DNA of 64,000 bases, taken from the NCBI RefSeq assembly GCF_012271765.1, contig NZ_VRKO01000014.1, positions 124,001 through 188,000 on the forward strand, in the 5' to 3' direction. Below are positions 20,505 to 28,782 of this stretch, one piece after another. The DNA is from Erwinia rhapontici (GTDB lineage Bacteria; Pseudomonadota; Gammaproteobacteria; Enterobacterales; Enterobacteriaceae). Numbering within the stretch: the first letter of the stretch is position 1; each line of letters begins with the position of its first letter. The translations under genes and the position numbers were made by a program. The notes under the pieces were generated by a model. The model worked only from the letters and a program-made list of their open reading frames with translations, searched no databases and was not told the origin of the DNA.

Positions 20505-20755
20505 TATGGCAACTGAAGATAAACTTCTTGTCTGAATTTGATTTAGGAATATGAATCGGTCAATATTCCTAAAGTCATTTTTTGGACAATTTTTTGTAGT
20601 TTTGTTTTTCTTTTTTTATGTTATGTTCTTTCGTCTATATAGATGAAGTAGAACCTTGAAAATATAAAAAGTGTCGATTTTCATCATTAGTGGAAAATAG
20701 CTAGCGAAAAATCATTATTCGCTAATAAGAGTGGCTGATACAAATCTAGTGAGAA
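20505..20755. promoter_or_regulatory. Divergent control region between clpV and tssF
   Basis: About 250-330 bp of very AT-rich non-coding DNA separating the two divergent T6SS operons. It should hold both promoters and any regulator sites. It contains long T runs (around 20578-20620) of the kind bound by H-NS. I see no clear operator palindrome and no convincing sigma54 site. Confidence 0.55.
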
Positions 20756-22651
20756 ATGTCAGTGGATCATAAATTTCTTGATTATTATAATCAGGAACTT
20801 ACGTTTATGAAAGAAATGTCACGTGAGTTTGCTGAGAAACATCCTAAAATTGCTGGCCGCCTGGGAATGCATGGCATAGATGTTGCTGATCCTTATGTTG
20901 AAAGACTTATTGAGGCATTTTGTTTTCTTTCCGCCCGTACTCAAATAAAACTGGATGCTGAATTCCCTAAATTTACTCAAAGGTTATTGGATGTTGTCTA
21001 TCCAAATTATAACTCTCCTACTCCTTCAATCGGTGTTGTGCAATTACAGCCTAATCTGAAAGAAGGTGATTTGATGCAGGGGTATTTAGTTCCCCAAAAT
21101 AGCACTTTTCATACCAGGATTTTACCGGGCGAGGCTACCCGTTGTGAGTTTCGCAACGGACAGGATCTCACACTTTGGCCGGTTGAAATTATTGACGCAC
21201 GCCTGACCTCTATTCCTCCTGATCTCCCCAATCTGGAGCGATATCGCATATCTAATTCCCGACTCAAAGGTGCGTTACGCATCAAGCTAAAATTACAGGG
21301 TGATATCGTATTCTCACAGCTAGAAGGTCTCGACCAGTTACCTTTTTATATTGATGGTGATGAAAGGATCGTCTCACATATTTTTGAACTATTACATACC
21401 AGCCATGTGGCTATGGTTGTGCGCGCAGGTGATGCATCAGGTGAGACTAAGGTAGAAGATGTCGTTGTCAGTGAAAAACCACTTACCTTCGAGGGGCTAA
21501 AACCGGAACAAAGCGTTTTGCCGCTTTCATGGAACATGTTCCACGGCCATAACCTCATCCAGGAGTATTTCTCCTGTCGTCAGCGATTTTATTTTTTCAC
21601 GTTAAATCATCTGGCAAATAGTCTGAAAAAAAATAACTCCAATGAGGCTGAACTCATTATTTTACTTGACCGATTGCCACAAGATTTAATCGGCCATATT
21701 GACGCATCCCGGTTTCTTCTGCACTGCACCCCGGTTATCAATCTTTTTCCTAAGTTAGTTGATAGAATCGAAGTTAACAGGGCACTGAATAGTTTCCATG
21801 TTGTTCCTGACCGGAGCAGGCCTTTAGACTATGAAGTTTTCTCAGTAAATCGACTATTGGGGCAGAAAGCTGAAAGCAGTGATGAGGTTGTTTTTAAACC
21901 CCTGTACCATACCCGACATTCTGATGATGGAAACTTTGGGCGCTATTTTTCTATTCGTAGAGAAGCCAGAGTCAAGGATAGAAATACCCGAAAATATGAT
22001 ACTCGGATCCCCTATGTGAGCACTGAAGTATTCGTTTCACTGGTCGATCAGAATGAGGCGCCTTTTAGCGATGATATCAGGTATCTGTCTATTGATGCGA
22101 TGGTGACTAATCGGGATCTTCCTCGCCTTATCAAGGCAAGTGGTAGCTTCGATCTGACAATGCCAGGTTCAGTTCCTGTTCATGGTGCAACGTTTGTCTG
22201 CCAACCCAGTACTCCGCGTGCGGCATTTGCCTTGGGAGAAGCATCATGGCGGTTAATTCGTCAACTAAGTTTTAATTACCTTCCACTCTCGGATATGGAC
22301 CATGGGTTAGGTGGGGAATCGCTGCGTAATATGCTTAGCCTCTTCCTCAATGGTGCGGATCAGGAGTCGATCGCTCAGGTTAACAGTCTTGTGGGATGCA
22401 AAAGTGAACCTGTCATTCGGCGTATTCCAGGAGATGGCCTGCTGGTTTACGGTCGGGGAGTTCGCTGTACCTTAACGGTAGATGAAGAGGGATTTTCGGG
22501 CATTAGTCCATACTTATTTGGCCTTATCATGGAAAACTATCTGGCTCGCCATGCTGCGATAAATATTTTTACTGAGACAGAATTACACTCAATGCAGAGA
22601 GGGCTTATTGCACGCTGGGGAGCGCGGCCTGGAAGGCGTGGAGCACTGTGA
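20756..22651 (+). CDS. tssF: T6SS baseplate protein TssF (VasA/ImpG)
   Basis: TssF (631 aa) is part of the TssEFGK baseplate wedge. The N-terminus DHKFLDYYNQELTFMKEMSREFAEKHPKIAGRLG and VADPYVERLIEAFCFLSARTQIKLDAEFPKFTQRLLDVVYPNY are diagnostic. The C-terminal HAAINIFTETELHS and RWGARPGRR are also typical. It is the first gene of the plus-strand operon and overlaps tssG by four bases. Confidence 0.97.
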   Translation: MSVDHKFLDYYNQELTFMKEMSREFAEKHPKIAGRLGMHGIDVADPYVERLIEAFCFLSARTQIKLDAEFPKFTQRLLDVVYPNYNSPTPSIGVVQLQPNLKEGDLMQGYLVPQNSTFHTRILPGEATRCEFRNGQDLTLWPVEIIDARLTSIPPDLPNLERYRISNSRLKGALRIKLKLQGDIVFSQLEGLDQLPFYIDGDERIVSHIFELLHTSHVAMVVRAGDASGETKVEDVVVSEKPLTFEGLKPEQSVLPLSWNMFHGHNLIQEYFSCRQRFYFFTLNHLANSLKKNNSNEAELIILLDRLPQDLIGHIDASRFLLHCTPVINLFPKLVDRIEVNRALNSFHVVPDRSRPLDYEVFSVNRLLGQKAESSDEVVFKPLYHTRHSDDGNFGRYFSIRREARVKDRNTRKYDTRIPYVSTEVFVSLVDQNEAPFSDDIRYLSIDAMVTNRDLPRLIKASGSFDLTMPGSVPVHGATFVCQPSTPRAAFALGEASWRLIRQLSFNYLPLSDMDHGLGGESLRNMLSLFLNGADQESIAQVNSLVGCKSEPVIRRIPGDGLLVYGRGVRCTLTVDEEGFSGISPYLFGLIMENYLARHAAINIFTETELHSMQRGLIARWGARPGRRGAL

Positions 22652-23679
22652 ATATGAAAGACAATTCGCATATTCAACCAACAGCCTCCGAGCTAGACAC
22701 GTGGTTCAAGCAGGATGAACCCTGGAATGCGGGCTACATTAGCTTAATGCGTGCAATAGCGGCAAAGACGACTGATATGCCACCGATTGGCAGGGCTAAA
22801 CTTCCTGTGCAGGAGGCTTTCCGGGTCGGGCAGTGTGCTTATATGGCTTTTGCTCCGCGTGAAATATCGGCTATTTCAATGGAGAACGGCAAGGTTAACC
22901 TTGAGCTATTTGGTTTAGGAATATGGGGCCCTCAGGGGGCGATGCCGCTGCATTTTTCTGAGTTGGCCTATTCTCGATCAGAAGCTTACGATAATACGCT
23001 GATTGATTTTGTTAATATATTTCATCATCGCGCATTATCGTTGCTGTATCGTGCGTGGTTTTTATCGCAGGATACGGCCTCTCTTGACCGTAAATATGAT
23101 GAGAGATTTTCATTTTATATCGGAAGCCTAATCGGTATTGATGCACAAGAACTTGAACATTCTCACTTACCGCCACACGCTCGATTAGCATCATCTTCTC
23201 ACCTGATTCGTGAATCCCGTAACCCGGAAGGGATCATTGGCGCTTTACATTATTATTTTCAGGTACCTGTGCGAATGGAGGAGTTTGCAGAACAGTGGAT
23301 ACGTCTGGATAAGTGCGATCAAACTATTTTAGGCGATGATGCCTGTGCGATGCTGCTTGGCGACGGGGCTATTCTAGGCAATACCGTGAGAGATTGTCAG
23401 CACAAGTTCAAACTCATTTTAGGCCCTCTAACCCTTAAAGAATATATGCAGTTCAGTCCCTGGGGAGATGATCTTCCAGTCTTGCAGGAGTGGGTAAAAA
23501 ACTTTGTTGGGTATGAGTATGCATGGGATATACAGCTGGTTTTGGCTGCAGAAGAGGTTCCTCATGCAACGCTAAATGGTACACATCAGCTTGGCTATGC
23601 GACCTGGCTCGAAAGACTGAATAACATCGAACCGGTTTCTGGCATGAGCTTTGAACCGGAAATTTATTGCCACAGCTAG
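22648..23679 (+). CDS. tssG: T6SS baseplate protein TssG (VasB/ImpH)
   Basis: TssG (343 aa) complexes with TssF in the baseplate wedge. Family motifs: FRVGQCAYMAFAPREI, LFGLGIWGPQGAMPLHFSELAYSR, DFVNIFHHRALSLLYRAW and the C-terminal LGYATWL. The start is GTG 22648 in a GTGA overlap with the tssF stop; ATG 22654 is the next choice. Confidence 0.95.
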   Translation: MNMKDNSHIQPTASELDTWFKQDEPWNAGYISLMRAIAAKTTDMPPIGRAKLPVQEAFRVGQCAYMAFAPREISAISMENGKVNLELFGLGIWGPQGAMPLHFSELAYSRSEAYDNTLIDFVNIFHHRALSLLYRAWFLSQDTASLDRKYDERFSFYIGSLIGIDAQELEHSHLPPHARLASSSHLIRESRNPEGIIGALHYYFQVPVRMEEFAEQWIRLDKCDQTILGDDACAMLLGDGAILGNTVRDCQHKFKLILGPLTLKEYMQFSPWGDDLPVLQEWVKNFVGYEYAWDIQLVLAAEEVPHATLNGTHQLGYATWLERLNNIEPVSGMSFEPEIYCHS

Positions 23680-23751
23680 ATGGTCTGTGGTTTTTATCTC
23701 GTGTATGCCGGGGATGGGCATATATGCCAGAGGTTAATTAGGAGGGAGCCT

Positions 23752-24819
23752 GTGTCTGATACTATCATCACTGAACTAAGTCAATTTTATAGTGGATTTT
23801 TGCAGCCTGTTTCGGATGAATTTCCATGTGGCGATAGTCTTGAGTATGATTCAGCCTTTATTCTTCTCCTGTCTAAAATTCAACCGAAACAGGGTGCTGA
23901 ATACGGTAATTTTGTTGAACAGGCAGAACCTGTAAATTGGTCAGAGGTTCAGCGCGAGTGTGCTGCCTTGATGCAGAAAAGCAAAGATGTACGTTTGTTT
24001 ATTATTATGATCCGCTGTCGCTTAAGGCAAATCGGTTTACTGGCGGTAGAGGAAGGAATCACAGCCTTAAAAGCCCTCATCGAAATTTATCCTGAACAGT
24101 ATTACCCCTTATTGCTTGATGAAGGTGACTTTGAGCCCGTCATGCGGGCCAATGCATTTTCAGAAATGGATGATGCTTCGGGGTTAATTACAGACTTAAG
24201 AAATCACAAATTGCCTAAAGCGGCGGGCCAGGTTATTTCCTTAAAGGATTTTGAGAAATCATTCGCCACTCCTCGTGAACCGGATGCGCTTCCCGAAGCG
24301 ATGATCTCTGCAATGTTAGAGGAGTGGCATCAACAGGCTGATAAAGAGATTATCTCTTTGAACTGTGCGATGAAATCTTTGCTGGCAATCCGGCACTCCT
24401 TGAGGGACAGCCTCGGTGAAGAGGCTCCCGAGTTGCCGGTTATCACCCATCTCCTCACTCTTTTTCCACAATCGTCATCTGTTGTTGAAGCGGATTTATC
24501 TGAACCTGAAAGCGATGAAACCCATCTTGAATCAGTGCAGGACGATGCCAGCACCACACCACGTGAAGTGCAAAAAGGTGCATTGCAGTCTGCAAAGTGC
24601 TCTGTTTCAACAGCGAAAATTAACCATAAGATAGAAAATCGCCAGGATGCTTTAGCACAGTTAATTGAGATTAGATCGTGGTTTACGCGTATGGAGCCAA
24701 GTAGTCCAGTGATCTTATTACTGGAACTAACAGAAAGCATGGTTGGAAAACGTTTCACTGAGCTAATGAAAATCCTTCCATCAGAACTCATTAATAAAAT
24801 TGACAGCGAGAACACATAA
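23752..24819 (+). CDS. tssA: T6SS cap/priming protein TssA (ImpA family)
   Basis: TssA primes and caps sheath-tube polymerisation. The N-terminal ImpA_N motif (DEFPCGDSLEYDSAFILL) is near residue 22, and the C-terminal segment (RQDALAQLIEIRSWFTRMEPSSPVILLLELTESMVG) is typical of the short TssA class. GTG 23752 is chosen over the in-frame ATG 23680 because AGGAGG (23740-23745) lies six bases before it and the ATG would add an unmatched 24-residue leader. This gives 355 aa and a 72-bp gap after tssG. The stop codon directly abuts the ATG of the adhesin-like gene. Confidence 0.93.
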   Translation: MSDTIITELSQFYSGFLQPVSDEFPCGDSLEYDSAFILLLSKIQPKQGAEYGNFVEQAEPVNWSEVQRECAALMQKSKDVRLFIIMIRCRLRQIGLLAVEEGITALKALIEIYPEQYYPLLLDEGDFEPVMRANAFSEMDDASGLITDLRNHKLPKAAGQVISLKDFEKSFATPREPDALPEAMISAMLEEWHQQADKEIISLNCAMKSLLAIRHSLRDSLGEEAPELPVITHLLTLFPQSSSVVEADLSEPESDETHLESVQDDASTTPREVQKGALQSAKCSVSTAKINHKIENRQDALAQLIEIRSWFTRMEPSSPVILLLELTESMVGKRFTELMKILPSELINKIDSENT

Positions 24820-25821
24820 ATGAAATTTTTTGGAGTGAAAATTTTAATGGCATGTTGTGCGTTAGTCAGTACCGCTTTGCAGGCTGAATGTACCCTCGAC
24901 ACAACCGGGGAATCAGATAGGGGCCCCCCCGTTACGTTTATTCTCCCTGCGCAGGTTTTGAGTATCAGTGCCGATAAGCCCGTCGATACCGCCATGCCAT
25001 TCGCTACGATCACTTCCCCCCTGGCGGGACACGCTGTGACCTATATCAACTGTACGCCTGGCATCTCTTATGGAGGAATGCCTTACGGTCTTCCTACTCC
25101 GGATGGAAATAATATGTACTCTACCAATATTCCTGGTGTGAGTATGAAAATTCGGTGGGATAATGGCACTGTTAAAAAAGACATCCCTTATGCCGGTAAT
25201 CTCCCTATGCAGTTAAGTCGCATAGTCTATTTTGCTAATTCTTATTTCGTAGTTGAGTTTTTTAAAACGGCAGAAGTGATTCGTTTGATGCCTAATAAAG
25301 AAAATGTTGTCTTTGATGGCGGTGATTCCGCCTATAATTATGTTGGTGTCAATGCAATGTCGAATTATGCACAAAAACTTAATATAGGAAAAATTACACT
25401 CAATAGTACACCGGCCTGTACTTTTGAGAGCACAAAAAACATCGATTTTAATACTGTCACACCAGCCCTGGCGGATTCAGGGGTTGAACGTCCCCTCGAC
25501 TTTGAAATGAACTGCAGGACTGACTATGGAAGCTATTCTGTCTTTGCTTCAATCATTGCGGACGCCCGTACCCCTGATGGTAAATATATTACTGTCACCG
25601 ATGCCGGAGGATATACGGATCGTCTGAGAATTCAAATAAGAGATAATGAAGGAGCCAGTATTGCCGTGGATGGTTCAAGTTTGAGAAAAGTAACAAGCAA
25701 CGATAAAGTCCCTGCGCAGTTTAAATGGACGGCGACATTAGCGTCACCTGGCAAGACAAGTAAAAGACCCACCGGTGGTAAATTTGATGCCAGAGCTGAG
25801 ATTGTATTACAAGTAAATTAA
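24820..25821 (+). CDS. Two-domain fimbrial tip adhesin-like protein
   Basis: A 333-aa secreted protein: signal peptide (ILMACCALVSTALQA), an N-terminal domain of about 170 residues without pilin features (a receptor-binding-like domain with a Cys near CTLDTT and another at NCTPG), and a C-terminal pilin domain beginning TLNSTPACTFESTKNIDFNTV with the second Cys in DFEMNCRT and a closing RAEIVLQVN strand. This two-part layout is that of FimH/MrpH-type tip adhesins. The ATG follows the tssA TAA with no spacer and no strong ribosome site of its own, so it is probably coupled to tssA. It is the only fimbrial gene on the plus strand; the pilin, chaperone and usher lie 7-12 kb away on the other strand, with no other adhesin there. 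Confidence 0.8.
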   Translation: MKFFGVKILMACCALVSTALQAECTLDTTGESDRGPPVTFILPAQVLSISADKPVDTAMPFATITSPLAGHAVTYINCTPGISYGGMPYGLPTPDGNNMYSTNIPGVSMKIRWDNGTVKKDIPYAGNLPMQLSRIVYFANSYFVVEFFKTAEVIRLMPNKENVVFDGGDSAYNYVGVNAMSNYAQKLNIGKITLNSTPACTFESTKNIDFNTVTPALADSGVERPLDFEMNCRTDYGSYSVFASIIADARTPDGKYITVTDAGGYTDRLRIQIRDNEGASIAVDGSSLRKVTSNDKVPAQFKWTATLASPGKTSKRPTGGKFDARAEIVLQVN

Positions 25822-25853
25822 CACATATTTAATATTTAAGATGAGGGTATAAA

Positions 25854-27200
25854 ATGGATAATGTACCTTGTGTTTTTGTTAGCATCGCGAGCTATCGCGA
25901 TTCAGAACTTATTCCTACTTTAATGGATATGATTTCTCAGTCTGTCAGCCCACAGTCCCTACATATCAGTATTTGCTGGCAGTGTGATGAAGACATCTCT
26001 ATTTTTCTCGATAAAGGAATGCAGCTTACCCAGCAGCGACTTCATCATGGCTTTCAACTCTATCTCTTCAGCTATCGAGGCGCGGTGATCCATGTGATAA
26101 GCGTTCATTATTACCAGAGCCAGGGTGCCTGTTGGGCCAGACATATTGCAGAAACACTTTATAATAAGGAAGAATACTTCCTGCAGATTGACTCCCACTG
26201 TCGTTTTATATCCGGCTGGGATAGCCAAATGGTTGAGGTATTGAATGATTTAACTGTTTTGAGTCCTAAACCCATTCTCACATGTTATCCACCGTCCTAT
26301 CAACCGGATAATTTAGAGGATAGAAAAAACGATCTGACTCGATTAATGTTCAGAGGGTTTTCTCAGGAAAAAATTTTACAGCTGAGCCCTTATGTGATGA
26401 CTGACGATGTTACGTACCCGGTCAGAGGAAGTTATCTTGCTGGAGGATTTATTTTTTCATTAGGGAGCTTCGTTACAGAAGTTCCTAATGATCCTCAGAT
26501 ATTTTTTGAGGGTGAAGAAATAGCCATGGCAGTCAGGGCATTTACTCATGGCTATGACATTTTTCATCCTCAAAAAGTATTGCTATGGCATTTTTACGGC
26601 AGAAAAGACCATGTGAAAATCTGGACAGATCATGGCAATGAGGCAAAAACTAAAGGCAGCATTGATCAAGCTTGGTGGGAAAGAGACGCTATATCTAAAA
26701 ACAGAGTAAAAACCTTACTCGGCCATAAGACCACTGAGCAGTGTGATCATGGCATTTACTGTCTTGGTAAGCAACGTAGCCTGAGTGATTTCGAGAGAAC
26801 GGCAGGAGTGGATTTTTCTCGCTGTCTGGTTCATCCGGATGTCATTGGAGATGAGCATAAAGCTTATTTCGCCAACGGGGAATTGATCGAAGGGCTTTGG
26901 CGTTCATTGCTTGTCGGTGTCAAAAAAAGAACGGTTAACTTTGACTCATCCAGAATAACCACGTTAGGAAGAGATGCTCTTTACTGGTATGTCGGTGTCT
27001 ATACGGAAGATAACACGCTGCTCGAACAGCATACTCTCTATAACGCTGAAATAAATGAGAGAATTTCTAATTCGGAAGATGGCAGTTTTTCACTATCGCT
27101 TGATTTTACTTCGGAAGAAAGTTTAAACCCTCATTCTGTTCGTATTAGTCCATTCATCGACAGAGCAGGGTGGGGTGAAGTCATCGAGGAAAAATGGTAG
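25854..27200 (+). CDS. GT60-like (Skp1 GnT-type) glycosyltransferase
   Basis: A 448-aa cytosolic protein without signal or membrane segments. The start VFVSIASYRDSELIPTLMDM, the metal-binding LQIDSHCRF (DxH-type), the SYLAGGFIFS and FEGEEIAMAVRAFTHGYDIFHPQKVLLWHFYGR segments match the 'Glycosyltransferase (GlcNAc)' family (PF11397, CAZy GT60), known from the Dictyostelium enzyme that adds GlcNAc to hydroxyproline of Skp1. The C-terminal about 120 residues form a separate beta-rich region. GAGGG precedes the ATG. It follows the adhesin by 32 bp in the tssFGA operon. Target unknown: a fimbrial or T6SS protein, or, less likely, a host or prey protein if it is itself secreted. Confidence 0.78.
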   Translation: MDNVPCVFVSIASYRDSELIPTLMDMISQSVSPQSLHISICWQCDEDISIFLDKGMQLTQQRLHHGFQLYLFSYRGAVIHVISVHYYQSQGACWARHIAETLYNKEEYFLQIDSHCRFISGWDSQMVEVLNDLTVLSPKPILTCYPPSYQPDNLEDRKNDLTRLMFRGFSQEKILQLSPYVMTDDVTYPVRGSYLAGGFIFSLGSFVTEVPNDPQIFFEGEEIAMAVRAFTHGYDIFHPQKVLLWHFYGRKDHVKIWTDHGNEAKTKGSIDQAWWERDAISKNRVKTLLGHKTTEQCDHGIYCLGKQRSLSDFERTAGVDFSRCLVHPDVIGDEHKAYFANGELIEGLWRSLLVGVKKRTVNFDSSRITTLGRDALYWYVGVYTEDNTLLEQHTLYNAEINERISNSEDGSFSLSLDFTSEESLNPHSVRISPFIDRAGWGEVIEEKW

Positions 27201-27277
27201 CGGCTTTTTTTTTTTAACAAAAAAAATCACAGCTTTATTAAGTTGTAATATTTTCTATTTAACAAGCGAGTTATCAA

Positions 27278-27754
27278 ATGATTACTTATGAAGTATTAGA
27301 GGGCGATTTCCTCACTGATATCCCTGTTGTCGATGTTACTGTTAATGTAATGCGTTTTCGCGATCCTGAAGATTACGAATATAATATCATTATTAACCGG
27401 GTTATGATGGCAGAAGGCCAAACGGTGGTGACTTTTTGCGAGAAGCAGATGAAAACAATGCAAAATACCCTTCCTGGCTTTAAGAGTGAAGGAAAACAAC
27501 TCGAACATAAAATTGGGCCTGCAAAACTCCCCGTCGTTCAGGTCGCTCATCGTTATCTTGAAAATGGCAATTTTGTCCGTCAAGTCCAGTCTTATACGCA
27601 ACTGCCTAAGCATCCAGACTACAATCCTGGAAATAATATGTTGATGATTTTTACTCTTGTCGCCGATCAGGATTTCACTGATTTTCAGCGTAAGCATTAT
27701 GTTCAAATTATGAATTCATTTACACCTAAAACTAAACCACTAGGAAATAAATAA
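27278..27754 (+). CDS. DcrB/DUF1795 family protein, EagR-type effector chaperone candidate
   Basis: A 158-aa soluble protein with the DUF1795 pattern (DVTVNVMRFRDPEDYEYNIIINRVMMAEGQTVVTFCEKQMKTM, then FTLVADQDFTDFQRKHYVQIMNSF). In T6SS loci this family supplies Eag chaperones, which hold the N-terminal transmembrane segments of Rhs and related effectors and load them onto VgrG. Here it ends the tssFGA-adhesin-GT operon, and no Rhs or transmembrane effector gene lies next to it, so its client is presumably elsewhere, perhaps beyond the left edge near vgrG. The gap of 77 bp before it holds T and A runs only. Confidence 0.75.
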   Translation: MITYEVLEGDFLTDIPVVDVTVNVMRFRDPEDYEYNIIINRVMMAEGQTVVTFCEKQMKTMQNTLPGFKSEGKQLEHKIGPAKLPVVQVAHRYLENGNFVRQVQSYTQLPKHPDYNPGNNMLMIFTLVADQDFTDFQRKHYVQIMNSFTPKTKPLGNK

Positions 27755-27803
27755 TGTTTACCAAATGTTTTACTTCCATTTGAATCCTTGATTTTTCTTT
27801 ACT

Positions 27804-27833
27804 GAGGAGGTCCGTGATAAAATCGACCTCCTC
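27804..27833 (+). terminator. Terminator at the end of the tssF operon
   Basis: A perfect 9-bp stem, GAGGAGGTC and GACCTCCTC, with a 12-base loop, 49 bp after the DUF1795 gene and 33 bp before the end of the convergent regulator gene. Both flanks are AT-rich, so it may stop transcription from either side. Confidence 0.75.
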
Positions 27834-27866
27834 TTAATGATTCATTCGAATATTCAATGTTGTACG

Positions 27867-28463
27867 TTATATACATAACGTTTTTCTTTCATTTCGTCGA
27901 CAGGTTACAATAAATTTTGCATAATTATAAAAGTCAGTTTTTTTATTGAATTTCATCTTCCTTGATGCGTTTCTAAAATGAACGTTAATCGTTCTCTCAG
28001 AACGATTTATCTGTCTTGATATATTCCTTATGTTATTCCCCCTGCCTAGTAATAGCATTATTTTAGTTTCGGTTAGAGACAGTTGCTCATGTTTTTTTAA
28101 TCCTGTTATTCTGTAAAAATCATCATTTATGAAGTCATTGCTATCCATGCTTGCGATGAAAATTATTTTTTCAATTATCCTTTTTATATCAGTTATTTTT
28201 TTATTTTTACAAGCAAAAGGAATGTGCAAAGTTGATTTTTCTTTGCTGATGTGTGGTTCATCCAATTTTTTTGTGTTTTTGAATAAATTTATACTTATAG
28301 ATGAATCTCTGAGTGTAATATTAGTTATCTCGCTCTTCTCTGTGCTATCATCATCAGTAATAAATCCAAAGTCGCTTAATGCACTTTCTAGTGCTGATTG
28401 TTGAAGCAACGACTCCAATCCTTTTTTATAGAAAAAATTTTCACTTTCAATTAAAATTTTCAT
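27867..28463 (-). CDS. LuxR-family response-regulator-like transcription factor
   Basis: A 198-aa protein. The C-terminal HTH (LSLTETKIMLLLGRGNNIRNISRQINRSERTINVHFRNASRKM) is a LuxR/GerE domain. The N-terminal part is receiver-sized but lacks a clear phosphoacceptor pattern, like the FimW/CsgD/EcpR-type regulators of surface structures. The gene is extremely AT-rich, in keeping with the island. It is convergent with the T6SS plus-strand operon and sits at the island edge, so it is the obvious local candidate regulator of the fimbrial/T6SS genes. This is inference from position. Confidence 0.85.
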   Translation of the reverse strand: MKILIESENFFYKKGLESLLQQSALESALSDFGFITDDDSTEKSEITNITLRDSSISINLFKNTKKLDEPHISKEKSTLHIPFACKNKKITDIKRIIEKIIFIASMDSNDFINDDFYRITGLKKHEQLSLTETKIMLLLGRGNNIRNISRQINRSERTINVHFRNASRKMKFNKKTDFYNYAKFIVTCRRNERKTLCI

Positions 28464-28782
28464 AATATCTGACTGTCCATGTCATGAGTTGGTTATTTTC
28501 TTTATCATATCCTTAAAGACAGAATACATTTTGTCATTCTATGTTAATTCCGTTTATTTGGAGTTTTCTTCTGTTTTTATTGTGTTGGCGATGTTTTTTA
28601 TGGAAGCATACAATTTCCCTTTCTGAACTGTCTCTATTGAATCATGCTATTTCTTATCGGTCCTCGAGGGGTAATCACCAGTAGACAGGTTGCTTTTTTT
28701 TTCTGCTGCAGTCTATAAAGAGGATTAACCACAGTCGGCGTGTGACCGTTCAGTGTCAATAATCAGTCTTCAGGAGCGTGTT
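28464..28782. other. Non-coding island/core junction
   Basis: About 320 bp without a gene. The left half is AT-rich (the promoter side of the LuxR-type gene); the right half becomes mixed, with a run of nine T bases near 28694 and a CAGGAG ribosome site for the next gene. No tRNA, integrase remnant or direct-repeat attachment site was seen. Confidence 0.5.

Noticed and set aside
23680..23751. ATG 23680 as the tssA start
   Set aside because: It would add 24 residues unlike the family; GTG 23752 has AGGAGG at ideal spacing.
24330..25013. 227-codon minus-strand frame across the tssA/adhesin junction
   Set aside because: No ribosome site or family features, and it runs antisense to two supported genes.
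27200..27277. T run followed by A run after the glycosyltransferase as a terminator
   Set aside because: No GC-rich stem precedes the T tract; left as AT-rich spacer.
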